This document shows positions 29,966 through 40,680 of a DNA stretch of 64,000 nucleotides, piece by piece; within the stretch, counting starts at the first letter, position 1; every line of letters begins with the position of its first letter. The stretch covers positions 7,874,001 to 7,938,000 of the forward strand of contig NC_079516.1 in NCBI RefSeq assembly GCF_000801105.2. The letters are read 5' to 3'. The notes beneath the pieces were generated by a model. That model was not told where the DNA came from, searched no databases, and saw only the letters and a program-made list of their open reading frames with translations. The position numbers and the translations under genes were made by a program. Source of the stretch: Raphanus sativus (taxonomy: Eukaryota > Streptophyta > Magnoliopsida > Brassicales > Brassicaceae).

Positions 29966-31785
29966 TTTAATATAGAAACATTCTGGTTTTTCTCTCCATA
30001 ACTTCTACAAAGATAACAGTGGTTCATTTGCTTGTTCACCAGTAAAAGGACGTCTCAATGATCCTCCAACTGTTAACTCGCGGAAAAGATTCCACGTGTA
30101 AGCCTTTTCAAACCAACGGACCGCAACCAACGCAACATCCTCTTCTTAGACGAGCTGATACCAACTAGTCTGTATTAGTGTCCTTGCAAATAGAATAGAC
30201 CTTTTTATAACTGAAATATCATCCAATAAAATTATCTTTCCCACAACGTAATTACTGCCGACTTTTCTTCCAAATCATCCAAGAGAAAAGCTACCTTTAA
30301 ATAGAAGCATCTCTTCATCTTCAAGATAAGCGTCTAAGTATTCCTTATTGCTAACCAACCGGTTACAATCTCAAGTCATCAAATTAAACGATGCCTTTGA
30401 CCCATCAAATCTAGAGAACAAGCTCTCTGAATCTGCCTAATTAAGCCTATTGATCAAGCCTAACAATCGATGAACAACAAGAAAGATAAGGCTTCTATTT
30501 ATACTCTTTCACTATCTCTGCTCTCTAGCTGCCATCTTCTTTATTTTTGCCAGCACAGCAACCAAGCCACGTCAACTTCACTATTTAGTATCTATCACTT
30601 CATCAAAAAAAAATTGGATGAACAACGAGAGCTAAATGCTAGGTCTAAATGGTCATCATCCTCCGCTTGCTAGTAAAACCATTTGCTTATACTCCATGAA
30701 TTCTCCCAAGCACTTTCAATGCTCATGTAGAGAAATGCCCATGGTGAACACTTACTGATTCCGAAGTCCAAGAATATTACATAATAATGTGACAAAGTAA
30801 CTTGGTAAAATTTATTGCACACACTTCTCCAAAGGAACACTTCTTTTGTCATGTCAAACGAACAATTCAATCCATGAACATGGCGGTTGGTTTTGGACAA
30901 ACAAATTGCAAAAGACAATAGCAGTAGCATGGATTGCTCGAAAAAAACGCCAATTTTAGACATAGAATTGCTGGAAAATGTTGTAGCCTACGGAAGAAGA
31001 CACCGTGAATATACCAAAGAAACCATTTGATTATGTTTACCAATTTTCCAGTGATAAACAATGATGTCATGATCAACAGAAAAAGAAATCCATTGATAGT
31101 AGCGGTAAATGGACAGAAGGAGACGTTGACATAGTATTTCATCCAAAGACGAAACTGATGAAGAATAGGACATCAATAAAGAGATTTTGTTGTTGTGGTA
31201 AATAAAAAAAACTAAGAAAAAGAAAGAAAGAATCCGGCGGCAAAAGCCATCGGAGATGCTAACAGTCGGTTGCAGAACTTGTTTGCTCTTGCTCACTTGT
31301 TTAACTGTCAATTATTTTTGGATATCATTGAATCAATGTACGTCTTGTTGAATGAGAAGTTTTGTTAATGGACTTTGGCCTTTGGGTTTCATATTTTTAC
31401 TATCAATTTATGGCCTGCAATTTAGTTTATCCGTCTATGACGTTATTATTAACATAGGATTATGATGATTTATACGAGAAAAGTTGCTATTAATTTTCTT
31501 TTTTCCGCATTCATGTGACATTAATCTTAACCGCCATTTTTAAAGATTTACCACAAAGTTTAACTTATAATGCAAAGGTAATAAAAAGTATTTTCAGATG
31601 CTATTGGCAAAAGTGAGGACATTTTAAATTGCCTGCTACAATCTTTACACAAGCAAATATGAAAACAGAAAACTCAATGGATCTTCTATTTAGGATATGT
31701 CTTTATTTTCTTTCACGCGAATCACGCCTACAAACCTTTCAAACATAAAGTAAAAATATATTCATTACTATAAAACCGTCAATTA
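29966..31785. other. Spacer without recognised genes
   Basis: Several overlapping short open frames on both strands near 30670-31311, none with recognisable domains. No terminal repeats were identified. Confidence 0.35.
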
Positions 31786-31789
31786 TAAT

Positions 31790-32345
31790 TGTCACGTGTG
31801 GTTGAGCTTACCGGGCTTAACGGGTGGAGTTTGCTAAGGATTGGGCTGAGACGGTTTCAGTGGAAGCCCAGTAGAAGAGTTAGCTGCTCAGTAGTCCCGT
31901 TAAGTGATACTCTACGTTTTGATCAATTAGCTGCACTTGTCGTGTAGCAGAACAACGGTCAAGAGGAGAAACAATTTGGTTCAAAGTTGTTGGAGATTCG
32001 GTGAGCTGTCAGAGGTAAAAGGTAATATGTCAACGAATCTACCTGATAAAACAGAGTATATATAGAGCAAGGATAAACCAAAAACAAGATGGAGCAAACT
32101 TTATCGTCATAGAGAGTTCTTGGCAAGCGAGAGAGAAGGTTGGGAAACACAGGGTTTTGGGTTTTCTTCTCTTGGTTACTGATCGCGTTTGAACCTCTGT
32201 GTGTGTGACGATTGTATTGGTGAGTGACGTGAGCTTGGTGAGTGATAGAGCTCGGTTCCATCTTGTATCTTTGCTCTCGAGACGTACCTTGGGTTAATTA
32301 ACACCCTTGGGAACTCTAAACTCTCTGTGTTGTATTATTACCTGC
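31790..32345 (+). mobile_element. Possible solo LTR
   Basis: A GC-richer block with a TATA-like GAGTATATATAGAGC at 32051, followed 200-290 bases later by a TTTGGGTTTTC/TTTGCTCTCGAG stretch and AACACCCTTGGG. This layout recalls a Copia-type LTR (U3, TATA, R, U5). I could not fix both TG...CA ends, a target duplication, a primer-binding site or internal coding, so this is only a suggestion. Confidence 0.3.
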
Positions 32346-32869
32346 AAACAAACAACACACAAACATAGAAACTACAAGTTAATAACGAACCTTAAGATGA
32401 GCTAGGTTGAACAAAGCAAACGGTTTAAATCACTACAATAATAGAACGTCTTAACTAATAAAGTTGCTTTTTTTTTTCCTTGGGGGGATTAATCCCATGT
32501 GTCCCCCCCTTTTAATTAAACGATTCGTTTTTCCGTATACTCTTGCGTGTTGTGTTTTGTGATTTCGTTATTTTTTTTTATTGGGCTTTTTTCACCATTT
32601 CCGTATACTCTATGCATTGCAGTCTACGAGCCATTAGCGCCCACCGCTTGATTAATATTTAAATGATCCATGGAGCAGGTAACTTTAATTTTTAGCTTAT
32701 TGTCCATGGCTTCTATTGCAGTAAATGAAGTTTTTTAAACTCACCTACGGCCACTGTTACTGAGCTTAATGCCTGTGTCCTCAGCTCAGACCCACATGTG
32801 TGATCGTAACTTACTCATCATGTTTTACTGCTTCATGTCTTAATACTTAAATGCTATCTCAACTATTCT

Positions 32870-33625
32870 TACAACAGACTGGAGTTTACGCTGGACAATT
32901 TGTTAGTATTGACACTACTTATGAGTGGTGCTACACTTTCTGCTCAAAATGTTATAGAAATCTTCAGCCTGGAATCTTATCCTTTGCATGAGCATCAACA
33001 ACTATAAGGTAGTTGGTGTTCTCAAGTATACTCAATCAACTAAATTTTTAGTCTTTTCAAACTAACGTTAAAATTTTGGCCACAATCTCACCACTATTAA
33101 ACAATATAAAGTATGTAACTTATGCAGGTACCGTGTCCAGCTCTGTGTGTTTGATGGAACATATACGATTGGGTTTGTCACATTTGATGGACAGATGACT
33201 AAACTAATCAATGCACATTCGGCAGAAGTCGCTCAACTTATAGTAAACCAGCGTGAACCTTATACAGCTTATGGTAACACTACTACAGAAAACCTCACTT
33301 AAATTTTCTACAGGACCCAAGTTTGGAGGACCCGATCAAAGACCCATACCACAATGCTTAAAAGGACTTGGTTGGTAGCACTTTCACTTACCAGTTGAAG
33401 CTTCCACTTACCAGTTGAAGCTTTCACTTTCAATTTTTCTCAAAGCATCAGTCCTTTCACCATATCAAGAATATTTGACTTCCGCCAATCCTAAACTTTG
33501 CTGGAAAAACGTAAGTTTAAAAACCTTACTAAACATGTTTTCAACTTACTCTTCTTAGGACTACAGTTTATAATTTGGTTCATGCCCAGGGGATGATAAT
33601 AACCCCTCAGATGACATGCCTGAGC
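32870..33625 (+). pseudogene. Broken RPA1-like gene (C-terminal OB fold with zinc finger)
   Basis: Scattered exon-like pieces read as replication protein A large-subunit C-terminal domain. The first, about 32878-32991, contains SIDTTYEWCYTFCSKCYR, with the CxxC half of the zinc finger, then hits a stop. The next, from 33128 to about 33273, reads YRVQLCVFDGTYTIGFVTFD and continues 30 residues. A third near 33365-33480 (DLVGSTFTYQLKL) carries an 18-19 bp internal duplication that breaks the frame, and DDNNPSDDMPELKQF follows at 33593. Plant Helitrons often encode or carry RPA-like proteins, and a Helitron 3' end lies about 0.9 kb downstream, so this is probably Helitron cargo or a decayed RPA1 paralogue. 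It cannot make a full protein. Confidence 0.7.
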
Positions 33626-34199
33626 TAAAGCAGTTCAAACTAAGTCTTCGACTGATGTCGCCAAGGTCGTCCTTGCCAACCACACTGGACTGCAAGCTTG
33701 TGGAGTGATAGAGGAAGGATCAGGCGTGAGTAGTGGAAGCCATGATCTGCTTCATCATGGTGGAGACAAAGCTGAAAGTGCAGAACTTCAGAGTAGACGA
33801 AGCTGATATAAGAAAATCTCTCATCAATAACACTGTAAAACAATTATTGTTCATCAATCTCACAAACTAAAATCGCTAAAACCCAGCAAGAATCGGAGGA
33901 AATAATGTGGACTTTTCCGGCAACAGCAAACACAAGAGTTTACTCGGGTTCTATTTTTCCGGGCCATAAATTATACCAAATTCTATTTTTATATAGTACC
34001 ATAAACTACACCAACTTCCATTTTCTTGTCACCTATTTGAGACTTTTTAGGGTTCACCATAAATTATCTTTATTAAAGTCCATTAAAAACTCAAAGAAAA
34101 ATTTGTAACTATACAATTTAATAAATTTATAGAATTATTATTATTTTTAAAATTTTTTATTACAATTCCATATTCTTAAAACTAATTTTGGGTAAAATA

Positions 34200-34537
34200 A
34201 AATAATTTAATTTATTGTTTATTTATTAAGATTTCTCACATTTTATCATTTTAACAAAGGCAATAACCAAATAAAATACATACGTGGAAATAAAAATATA
34301 TACATTGTAAAATAAAATCCAACAAGTTTTCTTACAAACCACCATACCCTCTCAATAACATTTGAACGGCCAGCTTTACTCAAATTATCAGCTAAGAATC
34401 CTGAATTTATTAAAACACCATTATCTTCCGGTATACATCGGTTTAGCACGAATTACAAACTTGAACAACCATAACATATACAACTTATTAAACAACCTAA
34501 CGTCCGAACCCGGCGCGTAGCGCCGTACAACCACTAG
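34200..34537 (+). mobile_element. Helitron 3' end
   Basis: A perfect 6 bp stem with a 3 nt loop (CGGCGC GTA GCGCCG, 34511-34525), then TACAACCA and CTAG (34534-34537) before a T. These are diagnostic Helitron 3' features. The left limit given is arbitrary; the element probably includes the RPA-like remnant, but no 5' TC end was found. Confidence 0.65.
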
Positions 34538-34874
34538 TTTCAAATGTATCAAAGAGTTTCTCTATAATATAACGGCACCGAATTAATTGTCAATAGCTGT
34601 GTCTATTAAAATAAAGATATCTATCATGCTTTTTCTTTTGATCTATTATGGAGGAGTTTAGGTCAAAATAATAGCAATCTCAGTTACCGATAAACTTAAT
34701 CAGGTATTATTACTTTTTCCATCATCAAAATGGTAGGATGACAAGCAAAAGGGCTTCCACTTACGAATCTCTTCCCTCATCAATTATTAAACACATAAAT
34801 AAATTATTTATGAGAGATGTCAAATTATATTTCTAACAAATTTTTTGTTACAAATATAACATTGATCAAAATGA

Positions 34875-35630
34875 AAAACTCTCTCTAGTTCACTTTAACC
34901 TCTTTCAAAAAGAAGCACTCGCCGTGGTTATCGATTCCGGCCGACGGGTGGGCTTCCACAGCCACCGTCGGTCCGGCCCCAGTTTTCCTTTTTCCGTCTG
35001 TTTTAGTATCGTATCGGCTCGGGTTTATCCCGTTTTGACTCCGGCGGTGTTTTTTCCGATTGAAACCGTCCGGCTTTGACTCTGGCGCCGTCGACTCTAT
35101 CCTGGTGATGGCGGCCGGCTTAAGGTTTTGTTTTTTTAGTGGGGGTGATGGTGACGGATGCGTTGCAGATGCATGCCGTGGTAGCAGTCCGGTGAAGCGC
35201 TGTATCGTCGGTTTTATCCGGGAGTTTCAGTCACCGATGAAGCCCCATACCTTCAATACAGTCGTTGGAGGTGGGTTTCATCGGCAAAGATGGCGGAGAC
35301 GGAGTTTCTCCGATTTGGTTTGGTGCGAAGACGAAGGGGCGGCGGCCGGAAGCTTTCTCCGGCGTTTGGACCCCGGTTTGATGCAAAGAAGACGCGTGTC
35401 CAACGCGAAGATCGGAGTGGGACACGTGCGTGGTCACGCGCAGGCTTCTGACGCGTGGCTTTAGGTCGCACCGTTCTGGGTTTTAGTTTGGGCTTGGCCC
35501 ATGTTTCTCTTGCCCTTTATGTCGGGCTTTGTTCAGTTTGTAAGCGGGCCGTCTTGGCCTTTTGTTTTTTAGTTGGGCTGGGTCCATTTTGGACCTTGAC
35601 CTTAAATAAAATTTAATAGACGGAAAAAAA
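34875..35630 (+). mobile_element. GC-rich non-LTR retroposon 1 (756 bp) with 17 bp target duplication
   Basis: AACATTGATCAAAATGA occurs exactly at 34858-34874 and 35631-35647. The inserted DNA is GC-rich, ends in a short A run (GACGG then eight or so A) and is plus-oriented. Near its 5' end CCGACGG and CCACCGTCGG (34941 and 34962) can pair in a hairpin. A 134-codon open frame (35060-35464) has no domain I know. The 3' third is rich in GGGCTTGGCCC-type words. No reverse transcriptase, so it must be mobilised in trans. Confidence 0.8.
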
Positions 35631-35700
35631 AACATTGATCAAAATGACCAAAATATTTTATTAAATATATAAATATATATATCTAAATTTCTATGGCTAA

Positions 35701-35965
35701 GAGCATCCACAACGGTAAGTCCGTTTGTGGAAATTTTATTTTTTATTATTTTATTAGTTTTTTCCGTTTAATTATAAAAAAATTAACTAATCGTGGATCA
35801 CTACGTGTCATGGAGTTCGCGACACAGTAACGAAATTCATTTTGGATCAGTTCTTAGTTTCGTATTTCTTGGCTCTGATCCGACACAGAAACCAAAAAAA
35901 TAATATTTTAATATTCTTTTTATTATTGTAAGGATTAGGTCTATGTTACCATATTTTACATGCTC
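35701..35965. mobile_element. Harbinger-like MITE, 265 bp
   Basis: It starts GAGCATCCACAACGGTAA and ends TTACCATATTTTACATGCTC, flanked by TAA on each side (35698-35700, 35966-35968). TIR match is clear over GAGCAT and partial beyond. Non-coding. Confidence 0.65.
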
Positions 35966-35983
35966 TAACTAATCTATACCTTA

Positions 35984-36217
35984 GAGCATCATTAACCCTA
36001 AATTAGTAAGTAGGGTGCTTAAAAAACTTTTTTTATCTGAAAAAGAAAAATTAAAAAAAGAACTAATTAGCAGCTTGTTCACTGACAAACAGTTCAAGCA
36101 ACATCACTTTCAAACGCTTAATTAAGCACTTTCATCCTCTTCTACTCTTTCTCTTTCCTTTTTTTTAATTAAAAAAATTGTTAAGCATTCTTTAAGCAAC
36201 CAGGGTTAATGGTACTC
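35984..36217. mobile_element. Harbinger/Tourist-like MITE, 234 bp
   Basis: Ends GAGCATCATTAACCCT and AGGGTTAATGGTACTC form a TIR of 16 bp with two mismatches. TTA is duplicated at 35981-35983 and 36218-36220. Non-coding. Confidence 0.8.
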
Positions 36218-36295
36218 TTAGAATCTAAAGTTAAAAATTGAAGTTATGAGTTAAAAATAATTTCCAAAAGAAAATTCAAAAGAAAATTTGAAAAA

Positions 36296-36400
36296 ATTAT
36301 TTAAATTTGAAAAAAATATTTAAATTTGAAAAGATTATTTAAATTTGAAAAAACATTTAAATTTGAAAAAAATATTTAAATTTGAAAATATATATTTCAA
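36296..36400. repeat. Short tandem repeat, about 18-20 bp unit
   Basis: Five consecutive copies of ATTTAAATTTGAAAAA-type units with small length differences. This is a simple AT-rich minisatellite. Confidence 0.75.
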
Positions 36401-36489
36401 AACTACAAAAGTATTATTTAATTTGAAAACTTCTATTTTTAGTTTAGTTTTGTTTTTTGTTTGTATCTTTATATATATAAAGTATAAAG

Positions 36490-36590
36490 ATTTTTTACTT
36501 ATTGAATAAAATATTTGGGTCATTTTCTTTTTTGAAAAATATTTTATGACAAAAACATGAAAAATGTTTATTTAGGAGAATTTTCAATTA
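36490..36590. repeat. Second copy of the MITE end seen at 2985
   Basis: AATAAAATATTTGGGTCATT and following bases closely match the reverse complement of 2985-3065, with shared blocks TCATTTTCTT, TGACAAAAAC and AAAAATGT. The opposite end was not defined. Confidence 0.5.
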
Positions 36591-36634
36591 CTTATATCTA
36601 CAATGTTAAAATATTTTGATTTTTTTGTATCTAA

Positions 36635-36844
36635 GGTCATAATTAACCTCGGTCTCTTAACTGGGGTTCTTAGCTTCGATTAAGAGACGGTTCTTAGTTT
36701 TTCTTAGATTTTAACTAAGAAAATTTAAAAACCGTCTCTTAAATAAGAGATATAAGAACCGTCTCCTACCCGAAAAAATAAAAAACAAAAATATCAAATC
36801 ATGAGTTAAAAACTTCGACTAAGAAACCGGAAGTAATCATGCTC
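36635..36844. mobile_element. Harbinger-like MITE, 210 bp
   Basis: Flanked by TAA (36632-36634, 36845-36847). The ends GGTCATAATTAACCTCGG and CCGGAAGTAATCATGCTC are imperfect inverted repeats. Inside, TTAAGAGACGGTTCTTAG and AAACCGTCTCTTAA form a further inverted repeat. Confidence 0.65.
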
Positions 36845-36917
36845 TAAAATATATTCAAACTTTATGTATAACAAATAAATTTAAAATACATCACAATCTG
36901 TTGCCTAGCCTCTATCT

Positions 36918-37966
36918 TTTTTTTTTTTTCTCTGAACAATATTTTCATTAGAACTTCACCCTGAACTTACAACATGAAATACAGAGCTCAAAAGATTGAG
37001 AAACTAAGCAGGCAGATAATATATTATCTCCTGAGACTAAAAGCTCCACACAAGGAGACAGATGAAACTAAAAGCAAATACATAAACGCTCAGTCAAAAA
37101 CCACAACACTCCCTTCATAAACCAAGGCAAAGGATCGCTGGAGACAATCAAATAAAAGCTCTAAAAGACAGGACCAGCAGAAATTAAGAACATGGAAGGA
37201 CCCCAACATTGTATGACCTGGCGAGGCCACAATGATAGCTGTAGGTAACCAACAATTCCTGCAAGAACTATCACGAATCACAAACAAAGGCTAGAACTTT
37301 AGGGGCAAAGAGAAACCACCAGGACAGATCCGCCTCACATAACGCTACCGGCAACCGCAATTGGACGAACCAAAAATTGCGGATAGAACCCAGGCCGGCA
37401 AAGATCAGCAACGGCAAAGAGGAGGAAACTGAGAGAGCTTTCCTCAAGATAAGCATATCCGTAAAAACACGATCTTTCACGAGCGGGAGAAGCGGAACCC
37501 AGGAGGTCACACCCAAACACCAGCATCGACAAAACCATCAAGCGATACATCATCAAGGGCAAACACAAGACATGGGGCAATCCAAACACCGCGAAAATAG
37601 GCCAAACCCTGAGCCATAGCTCCAAAGGGAAACCAGATCTGAAAACTCAGAACGCAAAAACACTTCTCAATCGCCACAAACGAGGAGCTTGAACAGTAAC
37701 AAAGGAAGAGGCTGAGGACTAAAGACCGTCGACTGTCAAAACGGAGGCGGAGCCGGAGCGCTGCTTCAGACGAACGAAGCCTACGAAACCGTTGCTTCAC
37801 CCCTACAAAAACAGCGACGAAACAGAGCTACACGAGAAAAAGACAAACAATAAACAGAAAAGAGCCCAGCTCCGGTGCTATGGTAGCCACCGGAGCCAGC
37901 GGACGAGATTCGCTTGGATCTGGGTTTCTAGAGAGATGTGGGAGGTATGTTGAACAGTTATGTTAG
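36918..37966 (-). mobile_element. GC-rich non-LTR retroposon 2 (1049 bp) with 16 bp target duplication
   Basis: TGCCTAGCCTCTATCT is present at 36902-36917 and 37967-37982. A T run directly after the left duplication marks the poly(A) tail of a minus-strand insertion. At its 5' end GCTCCGGTG and CACCGGAGC (37869-37896) form a strong hairpin. Several minus-strand frames of 80-97 codons (37271-37800) lack recognisable domains. No reverse transcriptase. Confidence 0.8.
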
Positions 37967-38255
37967 TGCCTAGCCTCTATCTATCAACGGTTTTCTAATA
38001 CAAAAGAATATTTTATACCTCAAAGATTAGTCTAGTTTCAGTATAAAATATTATTATTCGCTGCAATGTGTACCTTCCTACATTTTCTAGATTTGAACTG
38101 ATAATATGGACGAAACAGTCATGGTGCCATGTTCGCTCTGTATTATTTAGACGCCTCTATCAGACTATCACTATGAATATCCAATAATATTTTAAACACC
38201 ATACGATTTAATTCAATATTATATGGTTTTAAGTATATAATAACACAATAAGCTC

Positions 38256-38497
38256 CAGAACATCATGGCCCAATGGTAAGGACAGACTCCTTCCTGCATC
38301 TAGATTGTGAGTTCGAACCCTGCTGGAGGGAACTAAGTCATGATTTCTGGACACCAACACGGATATAGGCCTATGCTTTAGAGCCCATTCGCATACCCGG
38401 AGAGAGAGTCTATCCGTGGGCTGCATCTTCCCTTGGGGATTAGTCTGGGCCCTTCCATAGGCCCGGGATACCTCCAGGTTAATAAAAAAAAAAAAAT
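38256..38497 (+). mobile_element. tRNA-derived SINE, full length (about 242 bp)
   Basis: ACAATAAGCTC is duplicated at 38245-38255 and 38498-38508. An A-box-like TGGCCCAATGG lies at about 38265 and a B-box-like GAGTTCGAACCC at 38309, spaced as in a pol III promoter. The element ends in a run of 13 A. The 3' part has CCCGGGATACCTCCAGG, close to the end of the SINE-like element at 63584. Confidence 0.88.
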
Positions 38498-38754
38498 ACA
38501 ATAAGCTCGCCATTTTCGTTATGCATTAGTGCGTTAATGAAGGAATTTTGTTACGTATGTCAAAGTATCTTCGGATACGACAAAAGCATTTTAAACTATA
38601 CTCATATACGAGAAAAAATAAATATTTTCACATTTATTATGTTTTTCGAATTTAAGCCTTACGATGTTCAGTGGTCTGAGAAGTAATTTTCCTCGCTGGC
38701 TACAGTTGAGATCAAAACTGTTGCCACGTTGGCAAAAAAGCGATAGTTCCAAAA

Positions 38755-39614
38755 AATTTTTTTTCCCATCTGAGATTATTATTAAAAAAAGGCATAAATC
38801 CTAACCAGAGAACAAAAGTTCCAAAGAGGACAGCTACAAAAGGACCAATTTGGGACAAAAACCCAATCGTCCAGACAAAAGGCTAACAAGAAAAGCCCAC
38901 AGGAATCTATCTAGAGGCCCAACTTTAAGCCCAACTCCAACTTCGAAACCGCCCACTTTACACGCGTTCAAAGAAAAACGCGAGGGCGTGTCCACGTGTT
39001 GTCAACGCAGCGAAACTCCGAGACGCGCGTCTCACGGTCACAACATCGTAACCATCGCCGGAAACACATCGGAAAAACCTTCATCTCAGGTGAATTTCCT
39101 CGACAATTCACCGCGACCATCTCGGAACACAAGTCTTCATCATCTTTACCGACTTCAAACTTCGCCGCCGAACCATAACAAAGCACCTTTATCTCTGGAA
39201 TCTTCCGGAAACTCAATCCCAAACGCCGCAAAAACCCCACCTCCGACGACTGTATCGGATATATAGGAGTTCTTCAGCCACATCACTCACCTTAATTTTC
39301 AGAGAGCCTCCACCGATTGAATCGAGAACTCATCCAACCTCACTTCTTTGTTATTCTTAACAACACCAACGAAACACGACCGGTTGATCTTAACCCACCG
39401 GAGTACATCAAAGCCGGATGGTTCCGTCTAAGGGATCGCGAACCACCAGAGTCAGAGCCGGCTACACCGTGTCAAAAGAGACCACCGTGTACCAGAGTCA
39501 CCACTAGAAGGCCACAAGGCAGAGGAGGAAGAAGGAAGGCAGGGACCACCGCGAAACTCTCTTTTTCTCTCAAGAAATAAAGAGAGAAGTTAGAGACTCG
39601 ATAAAGCGAGGACC
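38755..39614 (-). mobile_element. GC-rich non-LTR retroposon 3 (860 bp) with 15 bp target duplication
   Basis: GCGATAGTTCCAAAA is at 38740-38754 and 39615-39629. A T run after the left copy marks a minus-strand tail. The interior is GC-rich with many CACGTG and ACGCGT words. Open frames of 138 codons (plus) and 90 codons (minus) overlap, but neither shows a known domain. Confidence 0.78.
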
Positions 39615-39919
39615 GCGATAGTTCCAAAATTTATCACGTATCATTGTTATTTTAAGTATTGTCCATATTATTTTTTCGAGTCGTTTACGTAATGGGCTAC
39701 TTTTTGTCTTGTGTTTACGTCGCAGACCACTTTGCACTTGTTGCATACTTTCTCTTCTTCTGCGTCATGTGTTTTGTTTTAAAAGCCCTTTTGTTAAATG
39801 AAGTTTAGTTTGATGTGGTTTGGTATATAGCGGGAAGGGAAGAAAAATCGGTACCATCCCAGTTTGGTGTTTCATTTATTAAATGTCCTTTTTTAAATTG
39901 GTTCACTGCGGTTTGATTC

Positions 39920-40142
39920 TAAATTGTGGTCGGATCTGTGCATTTATTCCGTCCACAAATATTTCTTACTTCTACTATATCCATTAAATTGTGGCCAGAC
40001 TTATGAATTTATTCCATCCAAAATTCTTTTTTATTTCTATTCTATTATATCCACAAAACCTTCTTACCGTCCACAAAACTCTTTTACGTCTATTACATCC
40101 ACAAAACGTTTTTGTATCTATTCCATCCGTATACACTTTTCC
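39920..40142. repeat. Degenerate minisatellite, left part
   Basis: About six diverged copies of a 35-45 bp unit with core TCCACAAAAC and TCTATT/CCATCC. It is interrupted by the element at 40143-40404 and resumes weakly at 40413-40470 and 40600-40680. It may be the subterminal region of an old DNA transposon. Confidence 0.5.
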
Positions 40143-40404
40143 CAGAGGCGGACCCACCTTGAACAAAAGGGGTCCAGCTGCCATAGGTTAAAATTATAGT
40201 TGAGCAAATTTGATAGTGTGCAATGGAAATTCCGTAGCCCAATTGGTCTGATTCTTCCCTGTCTGACCCACCTTTAACCGTGCAACCTGAATTCAAACCT
40301 CCTTTCTGCACCTCTTTTTAAAATTTTCCCTTCATTTTTAAATTTTAAACTGGACAAAGCCCAATAAATGACACCCCTAAAATACAATTCTGGATCCGCC
40401 ACTG
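40143..40404. mobile_element. hAT-like non-autonomous element, 262 bp
   Basis: It starts CAGAGGCGGACCCACC and ends CTGGATCCGCCACTG, matching hAT-type CAGTGGCGGATCCAG ends. Flanks ACTTTTCC (40135-40142) and ACTTCTCC (40405-40412) are an 8 bp duplication with one change. Inside, TAGCCCAATTGG (about 40235) and GAATTCAAACC (about 40289) resemble pol III A and B boxes. Confidence 0.75.
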
Positions 40405-40680
40405 ACTTCTCCAATTCTATTGCATCCACATAATACAAATTACCTAGAGTTAAGTTTAACATATTATATAGGTTGGGGTATCAATCACAAAAATACACAA
40501 AAGGCAGATTGTGAAAACGCACATGAGAGATAGAAAGTAAATATTTTGTGGATGAGAGCTTGAGAATTATGTCAGTTTGCTAAGGACGTCCATAAAACAT
40601 TATTTACTTCTACTCTGTCCACAAATTGTTGAGGCGTCCACGTAACTCCATCCACACGCTATCCGTCTACATCTTTTCAG

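Noticed and set aside
30670..31311. Overlapping minus-strand frames of 91-107 codons
   Set aside because: Three frames overlap in AT-rich DNA, with no conserved motif or splice logic.
36296..36400. CRISPR-like array
   Set aside because: The units are contiguous AT-rich tandem repeats without spacers, in a plant nuclear context.
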